A DNA stretch of 64,000 nucleotides, taken from positions 124,001-188,000 of the forward strand of contig JARCOQ010000093.1 of assembly GCA_029207755.1 (NCBI GenBank). Direction: 5' to 3'. The translations under genes and the position numbers were made by a program. This document shows, in pieces, positions 1 through 12,165 of the stretch (its first letter is position 1; each line of letters opens with the position of its first letter). The notes under the pieces were generated by a model. The model made no database searches, was not told where the DNA came from, and was given only the letters and a program-made list of their open reading frames with translations. Source of the DNA: Chamaea fasciata (taxonomy: Eukaryota; Chordata; Aves; Passeriformes; Sylviidae).

Positions 1-1126
1 AAGTCAGTTTTTAGGAGGCCTTTGGCCCTCCAAGGGAAGCAAGTCTTCCACTTTGTGGCAGCTTGCATCTGGAAGAAATCCTGTTCCGTTCGGGATTGTA
101 GGTGACCGAGGCCAGGTGCCCGGCAGAGGGAGTTGGGAACAAAGGATGGCCTGTTTCCAGGGGTAAGTAAAGTCAGCTGCCCAGGTGCGTGGTGTCAGTT
201 TGCAGGAGGCCTTTGGCCCTCCATCGGAAGCCAGGCTTCCAGCTTCTGGCAGCTTGCATCTGGAAGAAATCCTTTTCGGTTGGGATCGTAGGTGGCCAAG
301 GCCTGGTGCCCGGCAGAGGGAGTTGGGCACAAAGGATGGCCTGTTTCCAGGGGTAAGTAAAGTCAGCTGCCCAGGTGCCTGAAGTCAGTTTGTAGGAGGC
401 CTTTGGCCCTCCAAGGGAAGCAAGTCTTCCAGTTCGTGGAAGCTTGCATCTTGAAGAAATCCTGTTCCGTTTGGGATTGTAGGTGGCCGAGACATGGTGC
501 CCGGCAGAGGGAGTTGGGCACAAAGGATGGCCTGTTTCCAGGGGTAAGTAAAGTCAGCTGCCCAGGTGCCTGAAGTCAGTTTGTAGGAGGCCTTTGGCCC
601 TCCAAGGGAAGCTAGTCTTCCTGTTCAAGGCAACTTGCATCTGGAAGAAATCCTGTTCAGTTCAAGATTGTAGGTGGCCGAGGCCAGGTGCCTGGCAGAG
701 GGAGTTGGGCACAAAGGATGGCCTGTTTCCAGGGGTAAGTAAAGTCAGCTGCCCAGGTGCCTGATGTCAGTTTGTAGAAGGCCTTTGGCCCTCCAACGGA
801 AGCCAGGCTTCCAGCTTGTGGCAGCTTGCATCTGGAAGAAATCCTGTTCCGTTCGGGATTGTAGGTGACCGAGGCCAGGTGCCCGGCAGAGGGAGTTGGG
901 AACAAAGGATGGCCTGTTTCCAGGGGTAAGTAAAGTCAGCTGCCCAGGTGCCTGATGTCAGTTTGTAGGAGGCCTTTGGCCCTCCAAGGGAAGCTAGACT
1001 TCCAGTTTGTGGCAGCTTGCATCTGGAAGAAATCCTGTTCCGTTTGGGATAGTAGGTGGCCGAGGCCTGGTGCCCGGCAGAGGGAGTTGTGCTCAAAGTA
1101 TGGCCTGTTTCCAGGGGTAAGTAATA

Positions 1127-1669
1127 TCATCTGCCCAGGTGCCTGATGTCAGTTTGTATGAGGCCTTTGGCCCTCCAAGGGAAGCCAGGCTTCCAGCTTG
1201 TGGCAGCTTTCATCTGGAAGAAATCCTTTTCCGTTTGGGATCGTAGGTCGCCGGAGCCGGGTGCCCGGCTAAGGGAGTAGGGAACAAAGGATGGCCTGTT
1301 TCCAGGGGTAAGTAATATCATCTCCCTTGGTGCCTGATGTCAGTATGTAGGAGGCCTTTAGTTTTCCAAGGGAAGCCAGGCTTCCATCTTGTGGCACCTT
1401 GGATCTGGAAAAAATCCTGTTCTGTTTGGGATCGTAGGTGGCCGAGGCCAGGTGCCCGGCAGAGGGAGTTGGGCACAAAGGATGGCCTGTTTCCAGGGGT
1501 AAGTAAAGTCAGCTGCCCAGGTGCCTGAAGTCAGTTTATAGAAGGCCTTTGGCCCTCCAAGGCAAGCCAGGCTTCCAGCTTGTGGCAGCTTGCATCTGGA
1601 AGAAATCCTTTTCCGGTTGGGATCGTAGGTGGCTGAGGCCTGGTGCCCGGCAGAGGGAGTTGGGCACAA
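1127..1669. repeat. Satellite segment duplicated 26 monomers away (6093-6635)
   Basis: A run of about three monomers with private variants, for example the taggaggcctttagttttcc variant and the caccttggatctggaaaaaa variant, recurs at 6093-6635. The offset is 4966 bp, exactly 26 x 191. The two copies differ at only a few bases, whereas neighbouring monomers differ from each other at many sites. This marks a higher-order duplication inside the array rather than monomer-by-monomer similarity. Confidence 0.85.
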
Positions 1670-4600
1670 AGGATGGCCTGTTTCCAGGGGTAAGTAAAGT
1701 CAGCTGCCCAGGTGCCTGATGTCAGTTTGTAGGAGTCCTTTGGCCCTCCAACGGAAGCCAGGCTTCCAGTTTGTGGCAGCTTGCATCTGGAAGAAATGCT
1801 GTTCCGTTCGGGATTGTAGGTGGCCGAAGCCGGGTGCCCGGCAGAGGGAGTTGGGCACAAATGATGGCCTGTTTCCAGGGGTAAGTAAAGTCAGCTGCCC
1901 AGGTGCCTGATGTCAGTTTGTAGGAGGCCTTTGCCCCTCCATGGGAAGTCAGGCTTCTTGCTTGTGGCAGCTTGCATCTGGAAGAAATCCTGTTCCGTTC
2001 AGGATTATAGGTGGCCGGAGCCGGGTGCCTGGCTCTGGGAGTTGGGAACAAAGGATGGCCTGTTTCCAGGGGTAAGTAAAGTCAGCTGCCCAGGTGCCTG
2101 ATGTCAGTTTGTAGGAGGCCTTTCGCCCTCCAAGGGAAGCTAGTCATCCAGTTTGTGGCAGCTTGCATCTTGAAGAAAGCCTGTCCGGTTCGGGATTGTA
2201 GGTGGCCGAGGCTAGGTGCCCTGCAGAGGGAGTTGGGCACAAATGATGGCCTCTCTCCAGGGGTAAGTAAAGTCAGCTGCCCAGGTGCCTGGTGTCAGTT
2301 TGTAGGAGGCCTTTGGCCCTCCAAGGGAAGCAAGTCTTCCAGTTCGTGGAAGCTTGCATCTGGAAGAAATGCTGTTCCGTTCGGGATTGTAGGTGGACGA
2401 GGCCTGGTGCCCGGCAGAGGGAGTTGGGCACAAAGGATGGCCTGTTTCCAGGGGTAAGTAAAGTCAGCTGCCCAGGTGCCTGAAGTCAGTTTGTAGAAGG
2501 CCTTTGGCCCTCCAAGGGAAGCTAGTCTTCCTATTCAAGGCAACTTGCATCTGGAAGAAATCCTGTTCCGTGCAAGATTGTAGGTGGCCGAGGCCAGGTG
2601 CCCGGCAGAGGGAGTTGAGAACAAAGGATGGCCTGTTTCCAGGGGTAAGTAAAGTCAGCTGCCCAGGTGCCTGATGTCAGTTTGTAGGAGGCCTTTGGCC
2701 CTCCTAGTGAAGCCAGGTTTCCAGCTTGTGGCAGCTTGCATCTGGAAGAAATCCTGTTCCGTTCGGGATTGTAGGTGGCTGAAGCTGTGTGCCCAGCAGA
2801 GGGAGTTGGGCACAAAGGATGGCCTGTTTCCAGGGGTAAGTAAATTCAACTGCCCAGGTGCCTGATGTCAGTTTGTAGGAGGCCTTTGGCCCTCCAACGG
2901 AAGCCAGGCTTCCAGCTTGTGGCAGCTTGCATCTGGAAGAAATCCTGTTCTGTTTGGGATCGTAGGTGGCCGAGGCCTGGTGCCCGGCAGAGGGAGTTGG
3001 GCACAAAGAATGGCCTGTTTCTAGGGGTAAGTAAAGTCAGCTGCCCAGGTGTTTGGTGTCAGTTTGTAGGAGGCCTTTGGCCCTCCAAGGGAAGCAAGTC
3101 TTCCAGTTTGTGGCAGCTTGCATCTGAAAGAAATCCTGTTCCGTTCGGGATCGTAGGTGGCCGAAGCCGGGTGCCCGGCAGAGGGAATTGGGAACAAAGG
3201 ATGGCCAGTTTCCAGGGGTAAGTAAAGTCAGCTGCCCAGGTGCCTGATGTCAGTTTGAAGCAGGCCATTGGCCCTCCAAGGGAAGCAAGTCTTCCACTTT
3301 GTGGCAGCTTGCATCTGGAAGAAATCCTGTGCCGTTCGGGATTGTAGGTGGCTGGAGCTGTGTGCCTGGCAGAGGGAGTTGGGCACAAAGGATGGCCTGT
3401 TTCCAGAGGAAAGTAAAGTCAGATGCCCAGGTTCCTCATGTCAGTTTGTAGGAGGCCTTTGGCCCTCCAAGGGAAGCAAGTCTTCCAGTTTGTGGAAGCT
3501 TGCATCTGGAAGAAATCCTGTTCCGTTAGGGATTGTAGGTGGCCGAAGCCAGGTGCCCGGCAGAGGGAATTGGGCACAAAGGATGGCCTGTTTCCAGGGG
3601 TAAGTAAAGTCAGCTGCCCAGGTGCCTGATGTCAGTTTGTAGGAGGCCTTTGGCCCTCCAAGGGAAGCCAGGCTTCCAGCTTGTGGCAGCTTGCATCTGG
3701 AAGAAATCCTTTTCTGTTTGGGATCGTAGCTGGCCGAGGCCTGGTGCCCGGCAGAGGGAGTTGGGCACAAAGGATGGCCTGTTTCCAGGGGTAAGTAAAG
3801 TCAGCTGCCCAGGTGTTTGATGTCAGTTTGTAGGAGGCCTTTGGCCCTCCAAGGGAAACTCGTCTTCCAGTTTGTGGCAGCTTGCATCTGGAAGAAATCC
3901 TTTTCCGTTCGGGATTGTAGGTGGCCGAGGCCAGGTGCCCGGCAGAGGGAGTTAGGATCAAATGATGGCCTGTTTCCAGGGGTAAGTAATATCAGCTGCC
4001 CAGGTGCCTGATGTCTGTGTGTAGGAGGCCTTTGGCCTTCCAAGGGAAGCCAGGCTTCCAGCTTGTGGCAGCTTGCATCTGGAAGAAATCCTGTTCCGTT
4101 CAGGATTGGAGGTGGCCGAGGCCGGGAGCCCGTCACAAGGAGCTGGACAAAAATGATGGCCTATTTCCAGGAGTAAGTAAAGTCACTTACCCAGGTGTCA
4201 GATGTCAGTTTGTAGGAGGCCTTTGGCCCTCCAAGGGAAGCTATTCTTCCAGTTTGTGGCAGCTTGCATCTGGAAGAAATCCTGTTCTGTTCGGGATTGT
4301 AGGTGGCCGAGGCCAGGTGCCCGGCAGAGGGAGTTGGGCACAAAGGATGGCCTGTTTCCAGGGGTAAGTAAAGTCAGCTGCCCAGGTGCCTGATGTCAGT
4401 TTGAAGCAGGCCATTGGCCCTCCAAGGGAAGCAAGTCTTCCACTTTGTGGCAGCTTGCAACTGGAAGAAATCCTGTTCCGTTCGGGATTGTAGGTGGCCG
4501 AAGCCGGGTGCCCGGCAGAGGGAATTGGGAACAAAGGATGGCCTGTTTCCAGGGGTAAGTAAAGTCAGCTGCCCGGGTGCCTGATGTCAGTTTGTAGGAG

Positions 4601-4777
4601 GCCTTTGGCCCTCCAAGGGAAGCCAGGCTTCCAGCTTGTGGCAGCTTGCATCTGGAAGAAATCCTGTTCCGTTCAGGATTGGAGGTGGCTGGAGCTGTGT
4701 GCCTGGCAGAGGGAGTTGGGCACAAAGGATGGCCTGTTTCCAGAGGAAAGTAAAGTCAGATGCCCAGGTTCCTGATG

Positions 4778-7700
4778 TCAGTTTGTAGGAGGCCTTTCGC
4801 CCTCCAAGGGAAGCAAGTCTTCCAGTTTGTGGAAGCTTGCATCTGGAAGAAATCCTGTTCCGTTAGGGATTGTAGGTGGCCGAAGCCAGGTGCCCGGCAG
4901 AGGGAATTGGGCACAAAGGATGGCCTGTTTCCAGGGGTAAGTAAAGTCAGCTGCCCAGGTGCCTGATGTCAGTTTGTAGGAGGCCTTTGGCCCTCCAAGG
5001 GAAGCCAGGCTTCCAGCTTGTGGCAGCTTGCATCTGGAAGAAATCCTTTTCTGTTTGGGATCGTAGCTGGCCGAGGCCTGGTGCCCGGCAGAGGGAGTTG
5101 GGCACAAAGGATGGCCTGTTTCCAGGGGTAAGTAAAGTCAGCTGCCCAGGTGTTTGATGTCAGTTTGTAGGAGGCCTTTGGCCCTCCAAGGGAAGCTAGT
5201 CTTCCAGTTTGTGGCAGCTTGCATCTGGAAGAAATCCTGTTCCGTTCGGGATTGTAGGTGGCCGAGGCCAGGTGCCTGGCTGAAGGAGTTGGGCACAAAG
5301 GATGGCCTGTTTCCAGGGGTAAGTAAACACAGCTGCCCAGGTGTTCGGTGTGAGTTTTTAGGAGCCCTTTGGCCCTCCAAGGGAAACTAGTCTTCCAGTT
5401 TGTGGCAGCTTGCATCTGGAAGAAATCCTTTTCCGTTCGGGATTGTAGGTGGCCGAGGCCAGGTGCCCGGCAGAGGGAGTTAGGATCAAATGATGGCCTG
5501 TTTCCATGGGTAAGTAATATCAGCTGCCCAGGTGCCTGATGTCTGTGTGTAGGAGGCCTTTGGCCTTCCAAGGGAAGCCAGGCTTCCAGCTTGTGGCAGC
5601 TTGCATCTGGAAGAAATCCTGTTCCGTTCAGGATTGGAGGTGGCCGAGGCCCGGAGCCCGTCACACGGAGCTGGACAAAAATGATGGCCTGTTTCCAGGA
5701 GTAAGTAAAGTCACTTACCCAGGTGCCTGATGTCAGTTTGTAGGAGGCCTTTGGCCATCCAAGACAAGCCAGGATTCCAGTTTGTGGCAGCTTGCATCTG
5801 GAAGAAATCCTGTTCCGTTCGGGATTGGAGGTGGCCGAGGCCGGGTGCCCTGCAGAGGGAGTTGGGCACAAAGGATGGCCTGCTTCCAGGGGTAAGTAAA
5901 GTCAGCTGCCCAGGTGCCTGATGTCAGTTTGTAGGAGGACTTTGGCCATCCAAGAGAAGCCAAACTTCCAGCTTGTGGCAGCTTGCATCTGGAAGAAATC
6001 CTGTTCCGTTCGGGATTGTAGGTGGCCGAAACCGGGTACCTGGCAGAGGGAGTTGGGAACAAAGGATGGCCTGTTTCCAGGGGTAAGTAAAGTCAGCTGC
6101 CCAGGTGCCTGATGTCAGTTTGTAGGAGGCGTTTGGCCCTCCAACGGAAGACAGGCTTCCAGCTTGTGGCAGCTTTCATCTGGAAGAAATCCTTTTCCGT
6201 TTGGGATCGTAGGTCGCCGGAGCCGGGTGCACGGCTAAGGGAGTAGGGAACAAAGGATGGCCTGTTTCCAGGGGTAAGTAATATCATCTCCCCTGGTGCC
6301 TGATGTCAGTATGTAGGAGGCCTTTAGTTTTCCAAGGGAAGCCAGGCTTCCATCTTGTGGCACCTTGGATCTGGAAAAAATCCTGTTCTGTTTGGGATCG
6401 TAGGTGTCCGAGGCCAGGTGCCCGGCAGAGGGAGTTGGGCACAAAGGATGGCCTGTTTCCAGGGGTAAGTAAAGTCAGCTGCCCAGGTGCCTGAAGTCAG
6501 TTTATAGAAGGCCTTTGGCCCTCCAAGGCAAGCCAGGCTTCCAGCTTGTGGCAGCTTGCATCTGGAAGAAATCCTTTTCCGGTTGGGATCGTAGGTGGCT
6601 GAGGCCTGGTGCCCGGCAGAGGGAGTTGGGCACAAAGGATGGCCTGTTTCCAGGGGTAAGTAAAGTCAGCTGCCCAGGTGCCTGGTGTCAGTTTGTAGGA
6701 GGCCTTTGGCCCTCCAAGGGAAGCTAGTCTTCCTGTTCAAGGCAACTTGCATCTGAAAGAAATCCTGTTCCATTCAAGATTGTACGTGTTTGAAGCCGAG
6801 TGCCCGGCAGAGGGAATTGGGAACAAAGGATGGCCTGTTTCCAGGGGTAAGTAAAGTCAGCTGCCCAGGTGTCTGATGTCAGTTTGAAGCAGGCCATTGG
6901 CCCTCCAAGGGAAGCAAGTCTTCCACTTTGTGGCAGCTTGCATCTGGAAGAAATCCTGTTCCGTTCGGGATTGTAGGTGGCCGAAGCCGGGTGCCCGGCA
7001 GAGGGAATTGGGAACAAAGGATGGCCTGTTTCCAGGGGTAAGTAAAGTCACCTGCCCAGGTGCCTGATGTCAGTTTGTAGGAGGCCTTTGGCCCTCCAAG
7101 GGAAGCAAGTCTTCCAGTTTGTGGAAGCTTGCATCTGGAAGAAATCCTGTTCCGTTAGGGATTGTAGGTGGCCGAAGCCAGGTGCCCGGCAGAGGGAATT
7201 GGGCACAAAGGATGGCCTGTTTCCAGGGGTAAGTAAAGTCAGCTGCCCAGGTGCCTGATGTCAGTTTGTAGGAGGCCTTTGGCCCTCCAAGGGAAGCCAG
7301 GCTTCCAGCTTGTGGCAGCTTGCATCTGGAAGAAATCCTTTTCTGTTTGGGATCGTAGCTGGCCGAGGCCTGGTGCCCGGCAGAGGGAGTTGGGCACAAA
7401 GGATGGCCTGTTTCCAGGGGTAAGTAAAGTCAGCTGCCCAGGTGTTTGATGTCAGTTTGTAGGAGGCCTTTGGCCCTCCAAGGGAAGCTAGTCTTCCAGT
7501 TCGTGGCAGCTTGCATCTGGAAGAAATCCTGTTCCGTTCGGGATTGTAGGTGGCCGAGGCCAGGTGCCTGGCTGAAGGAGTTGGGCACAAAGGATGGCCT
7601 GTTTCCAGGGGTAAGTAAACACAGCTGCCCAGGTGTTCGGTGTGAGTTTTTAGGAGCCCTTTGGCCCTCCAAGGGAAACTAGTCTTCCAGTTTGTGGCAG

Positions 7701-8192
7701 CTTGCATCTGGAAGAAATCCTTTTCCGTTCGGGATTGTAGGTGGCCGAGGCCAGGTGCCCGGCAGAGGGAGTTAGGATCAAATGATGGCCTGTTTCCAGG
7801 GGTAAGTAATATCAGCTGCCCAGGTGCCTGATGTCTGTGTGTAGGAGGCCTTTGGCCTTCCAAGGGAAGCCAGGCTTCCAGCTTGTGGCAGCTTGCATCT
7901 GGAAGAAATCCTGTTCCGTTCAGGATTGGAGGTGGCCGAGGCCGGGAGCCCGTCACACGGAGCTGGACAAAAATGATGGCCTGTTTCCAGGAGTAAGTAA
8001 AGTCACTTACCCAGGTGCCTGATGTCAGTTTGTAGGAGGCCTTTGGCCATCCAAGACAAGCCAGGATTCCAGTTTGTGGCAGCTTGCATCTGGAAGAAAT
8101 CCTGTTCCGTTCGGGATTGGAGGTGGCCGAGGCCGGGTGCCCTGCAGAGGGAGTTGGGCACAAAGGATGGCCTGCTTCCAGATGAAAGTAAA
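4778..8192. repeat. 12-monomer higher-order repeat of the satellite
   Basis: The block 4778 to about 5900 recurs at 7070 to about 8192, an offset of 2292 bp (12 x 191), with very few differences. It includes distinctive monomers with the gtgttcggtgtgagttttta and cgtcacacggagctggac variants. The leading dimer of the block also occurs at 3441-3820, 1337 bp (7 x 191) upstream. The spacing pattern 7, 12 and 26 monomers suggests repeated unequal exchange or array expansion by multi-monomer units. Confidence 0.88.
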
Positions 8193-8779
8193 GTCAGCTG
8201 CCCAGGTGCCTGATGTCAGTTTGTAGGAGGCCTTTGGCCATCCAAGAGAAGCCAAACTTCCAGCTTGTGGCAGCTTGCATCTGGAAGAAATCCTGTTCCG
8301 TTCGGGATTGTAGGTGGCCGAAACCGGGTACCTGGCAGAGGGAGTTGGGAACAAAGGATAGCCTGCTTCCAGGGGTAAGTAAAGTCAGCTGCCCAGGTGC
8401 CTGATGTCAGTTTGTAGGAGGCCTTTGGCCATCCAAGAGTAGCCAAACCTCCAGCTCGTGGCAGTTTGCATCTGGAAGAAATCCTGTTCCGTTCGGGATT
8501 GTAGGTGGCCGAGGCCGGGTGCCCGGCAGAGGGAGTTGGGGAGAAAGGATGGCCTGCTTCCAGGGGTAAGTAAAGTCAGCTGCCCAGGTGCCTGATGTCA
8601 GTTTGTAGGAGGCCTTTGGACCTCCAAGGGAAGTTAGTTTTCCAGTTTGTGGCAGCTTGCATCTCGAAGAAATCCTGATTCGTTCGGGATTGTAGGTGGG
8701 AGAGTCCAGGTGCCCGGCAGAGGGAGTTGGGCACAAAGGATGGCCTGTTTCCAGGGGTAAGTAAAGTCAGCTGCCCAGG

Positions 8780-11572
8780 TGCCTGATGTCAGTTTGTAGG
8801 AGAGCTTTGGCCCTCAAAAGGAAGTCAGACATCCAGCTGGTGGCATCTTGCATCCAGAAAAAATCCAGATTCGAGCAGGAATTGTAGGTGGCAGAAGCAC
8901 GATGCCAGGCAGAGGGTTTTGGGCATGAATGATGGTCGTTTTAAAAGGGAAACTGAACTCACCTGCCCTGGTGCCTGATGTCAGTCTGAAGGAGGCCTTT
9001 GACCCTCAAAGAGGAGCTAGCTTTCCAGCTTGTGGCAGCTTGCATCTGGAAGAAATCCTGTTCCATTCAGCACTGTAGATGGCAGAGGCCAGGTCGTCGG
9101 CAATGGGAGTGTAGTACAAGGTTGGCCTGTTTCCGTGGGTAAGTAAAGTCACCTGCCCAGGTGCCTGATGTCAGTTTGTAGGAGGCCTTTGGCCCTCGAA
9201 GGGACGCCAGAATTCCAGCTTGTGGCGGCTTCCATCTGGAAGAAATCCTGTTCCATTCGGGATTATAGGTAGGAGAGGCCACGTGCCATGCACAGGGAGT
9301 TGGGCACAAAGGATGGCCTGTTTCCAGGGGTAAGTACAGTCACTTGCCCTGTTACCAGGAGTCAGTATGTAGGAGGCCTGTGGCCCTCAAATGGAAGCCA
9401 GGCTTCCAGCTTGTGGCAGCTGATATCTGGAAGAAATCCTGATTCGTTCGGGGTTGTTGGTGGCAGAAGCACTATGCCAGGCAGAGAAACTTGGGCACGA
9501 ATGATGGTCGTTCTCAAAGGGAAGCTGAACTCACGTGCCCAGGTGCCTGATGTCAGTTTGTAGGAGGCCTTTGGCCCTCAAAGGGAAGCCATCCTTCCAG
9601 CTTGTAACTGCTTACATCTGAATGAAATCCTGATTCGTTCGGGATTTTAGGTGGGAGAGGCCAGGTGCCATGCACAGGGAGTTCAGCACAAAGGATAGCC
9701 TGTTAGCAGGTGTAAGTAAAGTCACCTGCTCAGGTGCCTGATGTCAGTTTGTAGGAGGCCTTTGGCCATCAAAGGGAAGGCAGCCTTCCAGCTTGTGGCA
9801 GCTTGCATCTGGAAGAAATCCTGATTCGTTCCGCATAGTAGAGTGCAGAACCACCATGCCAGGCAGAGGGATTTCGGAACGAATGACGATCATTTTAAAA
9901 GGGAAACTGAACTCACCTGCCCTGGTGCCTGATGTCAGTCAGAAGGAGGCCTTTGGCCCTAAAAGTGGAGCCAGCTTTCCAGCTTCTGGCAGCTTGCATC
10001 TGCAAGAAATCCTGTTCTGTTCAGCATTGTAGATGGCAGAGGCGAGGTCGTCGGCAATGGGAGTGTGGCACAAAGGATGGCCTGTTTCCCTGGGTAAGTA
10101 AAGTCACCTGCCCAGGTGCCTGATGTCAGTTTGTTAGAGGCCTTTGGCCCTCCAAGGGAAGGCAGAATTCCAGCTTGTAGCGGCTTGCATCTGGAAAAAT
10201 CCTGTTCCGCTCGGGATTGGAGATGAGAGAGGCCTGCTGCCAGACACAGGGAGTTGGGCACAAAGGATGGCCTGTTTCCAGGGGTAAGTACAGTCACTTG
10301 CCCTGGTACCGGAGGTCAGTATGTAGGAGGCCTTTAGCTCTCAAAGGGAAGCCAGCCTTCCAGCTTCTGGCAGCTGGCATCTGGAAGAAATCTTGATTCG
10401 TTCCGGATAGTAGAGTGCAGAAGCACGATGCCAGGCAGAGGGATTTAAGCACGAATGACGGTGGTTTTCAAAGGGAAATTGAACGCACCTGCCCTGGTGC
10501 CTGATGTCAGTTTGTAGGAGGCCTTTGACCCTAAGAGCAGAGTTAGGTTTCCAGCTTGTGGCAGCTTGCATCTGGAAGAAATCCTGTTCCCTTCGGGATT
10601 GTAGGTGGGAGAGGCCAGGTGCCAGGCACGGGGAGTTGGGCACAGAGGATGGCCTGTTTCCAGGGGTAAGTAAAGTCACCTGCCCAGGTGCCTGATGTCG
10701 GTTTGTAGGAGGCCTTTGGCCCTCCAAGGGAATCCAGCCTTCCAGCTTGTGCCAGCTTGCATCCGGATAAAATCCTGTTCTGTGCAGGATTGTAGATGGC
10801 AGAGACCAGGTCCTCGGCAATGGGAGTCGGGCACAACGGACGGCCTGTTTCGTGGGTAAGTAAAGTCACCTGCCCTGGTGCCTGATGTCAGTTTGTAGCA
10901 TGCCTTTGGCCCTCAGAGGGAAGCCAGGCTTTCAGCTTGTGGCGGCTTGCATCTGGAAAAATCCTGTTCTGTTCGGGATTGTAGGTGGAAGAGGACAGGT
11001 GCCGGCACAAGGAGTTCGGCAGCAATGATGGCCTGTTTCCCAGGTAAGTAAAGTCAGCTGCCCAGGTGCCTGATGTCAGTTTGTAGGAGGCCTTTGGCCC
11101 TCCATGGGAAGCCAGGCTACAAGCTTGTGGCAGCTGGCATCTGGAAGAAATCCTGATTCGTTCCGGATAGTAGGGGGCAGAAGCAGGATGCCCGGCAGAG
11201 GGACTTGGGCGTGAATGACGGTCGTTTTCAATGGGAAACTGAACTCAGCTGCCAGCTTCCTGATGTCAGTTTGTAGCAGGCCTTTGTCTCTCAAAGGGAA
11301 GCCAGCCTTCCAGCTTCTGGCAGTTGGCATCTGGAAGAAATCCTGATTCGTTCCGGATAGTAGGGGGCAGAAGCACGATGCCAGGCAAAGGGTCTTGGGC
11401 ACGAATTATGGTCTTTTAAAATGGAAACTGAACTCACCTGCCCAGGTGCCTGATGTCAGTTTGTAGGAGGCCTTTGGCCCTCCAAGGGAAGCCAGGCTTA
11501 GAGCTTGTGGCCGCTGGCATCTGGAAGAATTCCTGATTTGGTCGGCATTGTAGGTGGCAGAAGCAGGATGCT
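8780..11572. repeat. Diverged satellite edge with two interspersed monomer types
   Basis: From about 8.8 kb the monomers diverge and two types are mixed. Type A keeps the GGGTAAGTA box. Type B replaces it with a block reading gaatgatggtcgtttt...aaagggaaactgaactcac (seen near 8920-8970, 9490-9540, 9875-9920, 10455-10490, 11210-11250 and 11405-11440). B monomers also have a different middle (cagaagcacgatgccaggcagagg). The 191-bp register is largely kept. This is the usual picture of an old array margin not homogenised with the core. The last recognisable monomer stops near 11572. Confidence 0.85.
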
Positions 11573-11879
11573 TTACACCCATTAGGGAGATTTAATAGTG
11601 ATTTTAGGCTATTTTTGTGGGGTTTTTTTAAACCAATTTTTTCAATTTTATGCCTCTTGGTTGGATTTTAGAGCGCTTTGGATTCTTTTAACCCCATTTG
11701 GCTGATTTGAGGCCAAACCATGGAGATTTAGGGTGTATTTTAGTGCCCTTTGAGTAATTTTAGGCCACTTTGTGGGGATTTTAATCCCATTTGGATAATT
11801 TGAGGCCAAACCTGATCGGGTTTAGGGTGGATTTGAGACCCCTTTGGAGAGTTTTAGGCGCATTTTGGGTGATTTCAGG
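11573..11879. repeat. AT-rich degenerate tandem repeat next to the satellite
   Basis: Short motifs such as gattttaggcc, cccatttggnt and atttgaggccaaacc recur; one pair lies at about 11692 and 11788, roughly 96 bp apart. I see no gene. The right part, around ttttgggtgattt, is shared in inverted orientation with the sequence just right of the second promoter copy near 19690-19720. Confidence 0.6.
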
Positions 11880-12165
11880 ACCCTTTTAGGACCGCGCGTC
11901 CCCTTGGCCGCGCCCCTTTCCCCTCCCAGTTCCCGCCCTTTCTCTGACCCCGCCTCATTCCGTTCGTTCTCCGCCCTTTCATTGGCCACGCCTCTTTTCC
12001 CTTGGGCCCCGCCCATCTGCTGGCGCGTTCCGTCCCGCGCATGCGCAGATGACCCGGAAGTGGCTCCCCCGGTCGCTGCCATCTTTGTTCCCTGTCCCCC
12101 GCGCCGGCTCTGGCGTGTCCGAGACCTACGGTGGGGCAATGGGGGATCTCTAGGGGATCTCTAGG
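11880..12165 (-). promoter_or_regulatory. CpG-island promoter-like element, left copy
   Basis: A short GC- and CpG-rich stretch carries a TATA-less housekeeping promoter signature. It has several GC boxes (ccgccc), an inverted CCAAT box (cattggccacgcc), a palindromic NRF1-type site GCGCATGCGC at 12037-12046, an ETS-like ccggaagtg at 12053-12061, and a YY1-type site reading AAAGATGGC on the minus strand (12078-12086). In such promoters the YY1 site usually lies just downstream of the start site, so the inferred direction is leftward, into the satellite. A minus-strand frame begins at the ATG of the YY1 site, but I do not recognise a product. An inverted copy lies at 19381-19690. Confidence 0.6.

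Larger units (their letters stand above)
1..11572. repeat. 191-bp satellite DNA array (about 60 monomers)
   Basis: Head-to-tail monomers recur every 191 bp. A recognisable landmark (the start of the gtcagtttgtaggaggcc block) falls at 955, 1337, 1719, 1910, 2101, 2292 and so on to 8213. That is exactly 38 steps of 191 bp, so there is no net indel over 7.3 kb. Each typical monomer holds a GGGGTAAGTAAAGT box, a TTTGGCCCTCCAAGG box and a CATCTGGAAGAAATCCTG box. Because 191 is not a multiple of 3, the array produces regularly spaced spurious reading frames on both strands; I do not consider them coding. The monomer length equals that of the zebra-finch satellite named Tgut191A, but I cannot compare sequences. 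The array begins before the window. Confidence 0.97.

Noticed and set aside
1..8736. Dozens of 63- to 300-codon open frames on both strands of the satellite
   Set aside because: They repeat with the 191-bp period, shift frame from unit to unit, and are translations of the same DNA repeat without conserved coding signatures.
1..11572. CENP-B-box-like motif (TTCGTTCGGGA) in satellite monomers
   Set aside because: It resembles the two ends of the CENP-B box, but the central spacing is too short by about five bases, so the functional motif is not met.
1..11572. CRISPR-like regular repeats
   Set aside because: The repeats are contiguous 191-bp satellite monomers without unique spacers, in a vertebrate context.
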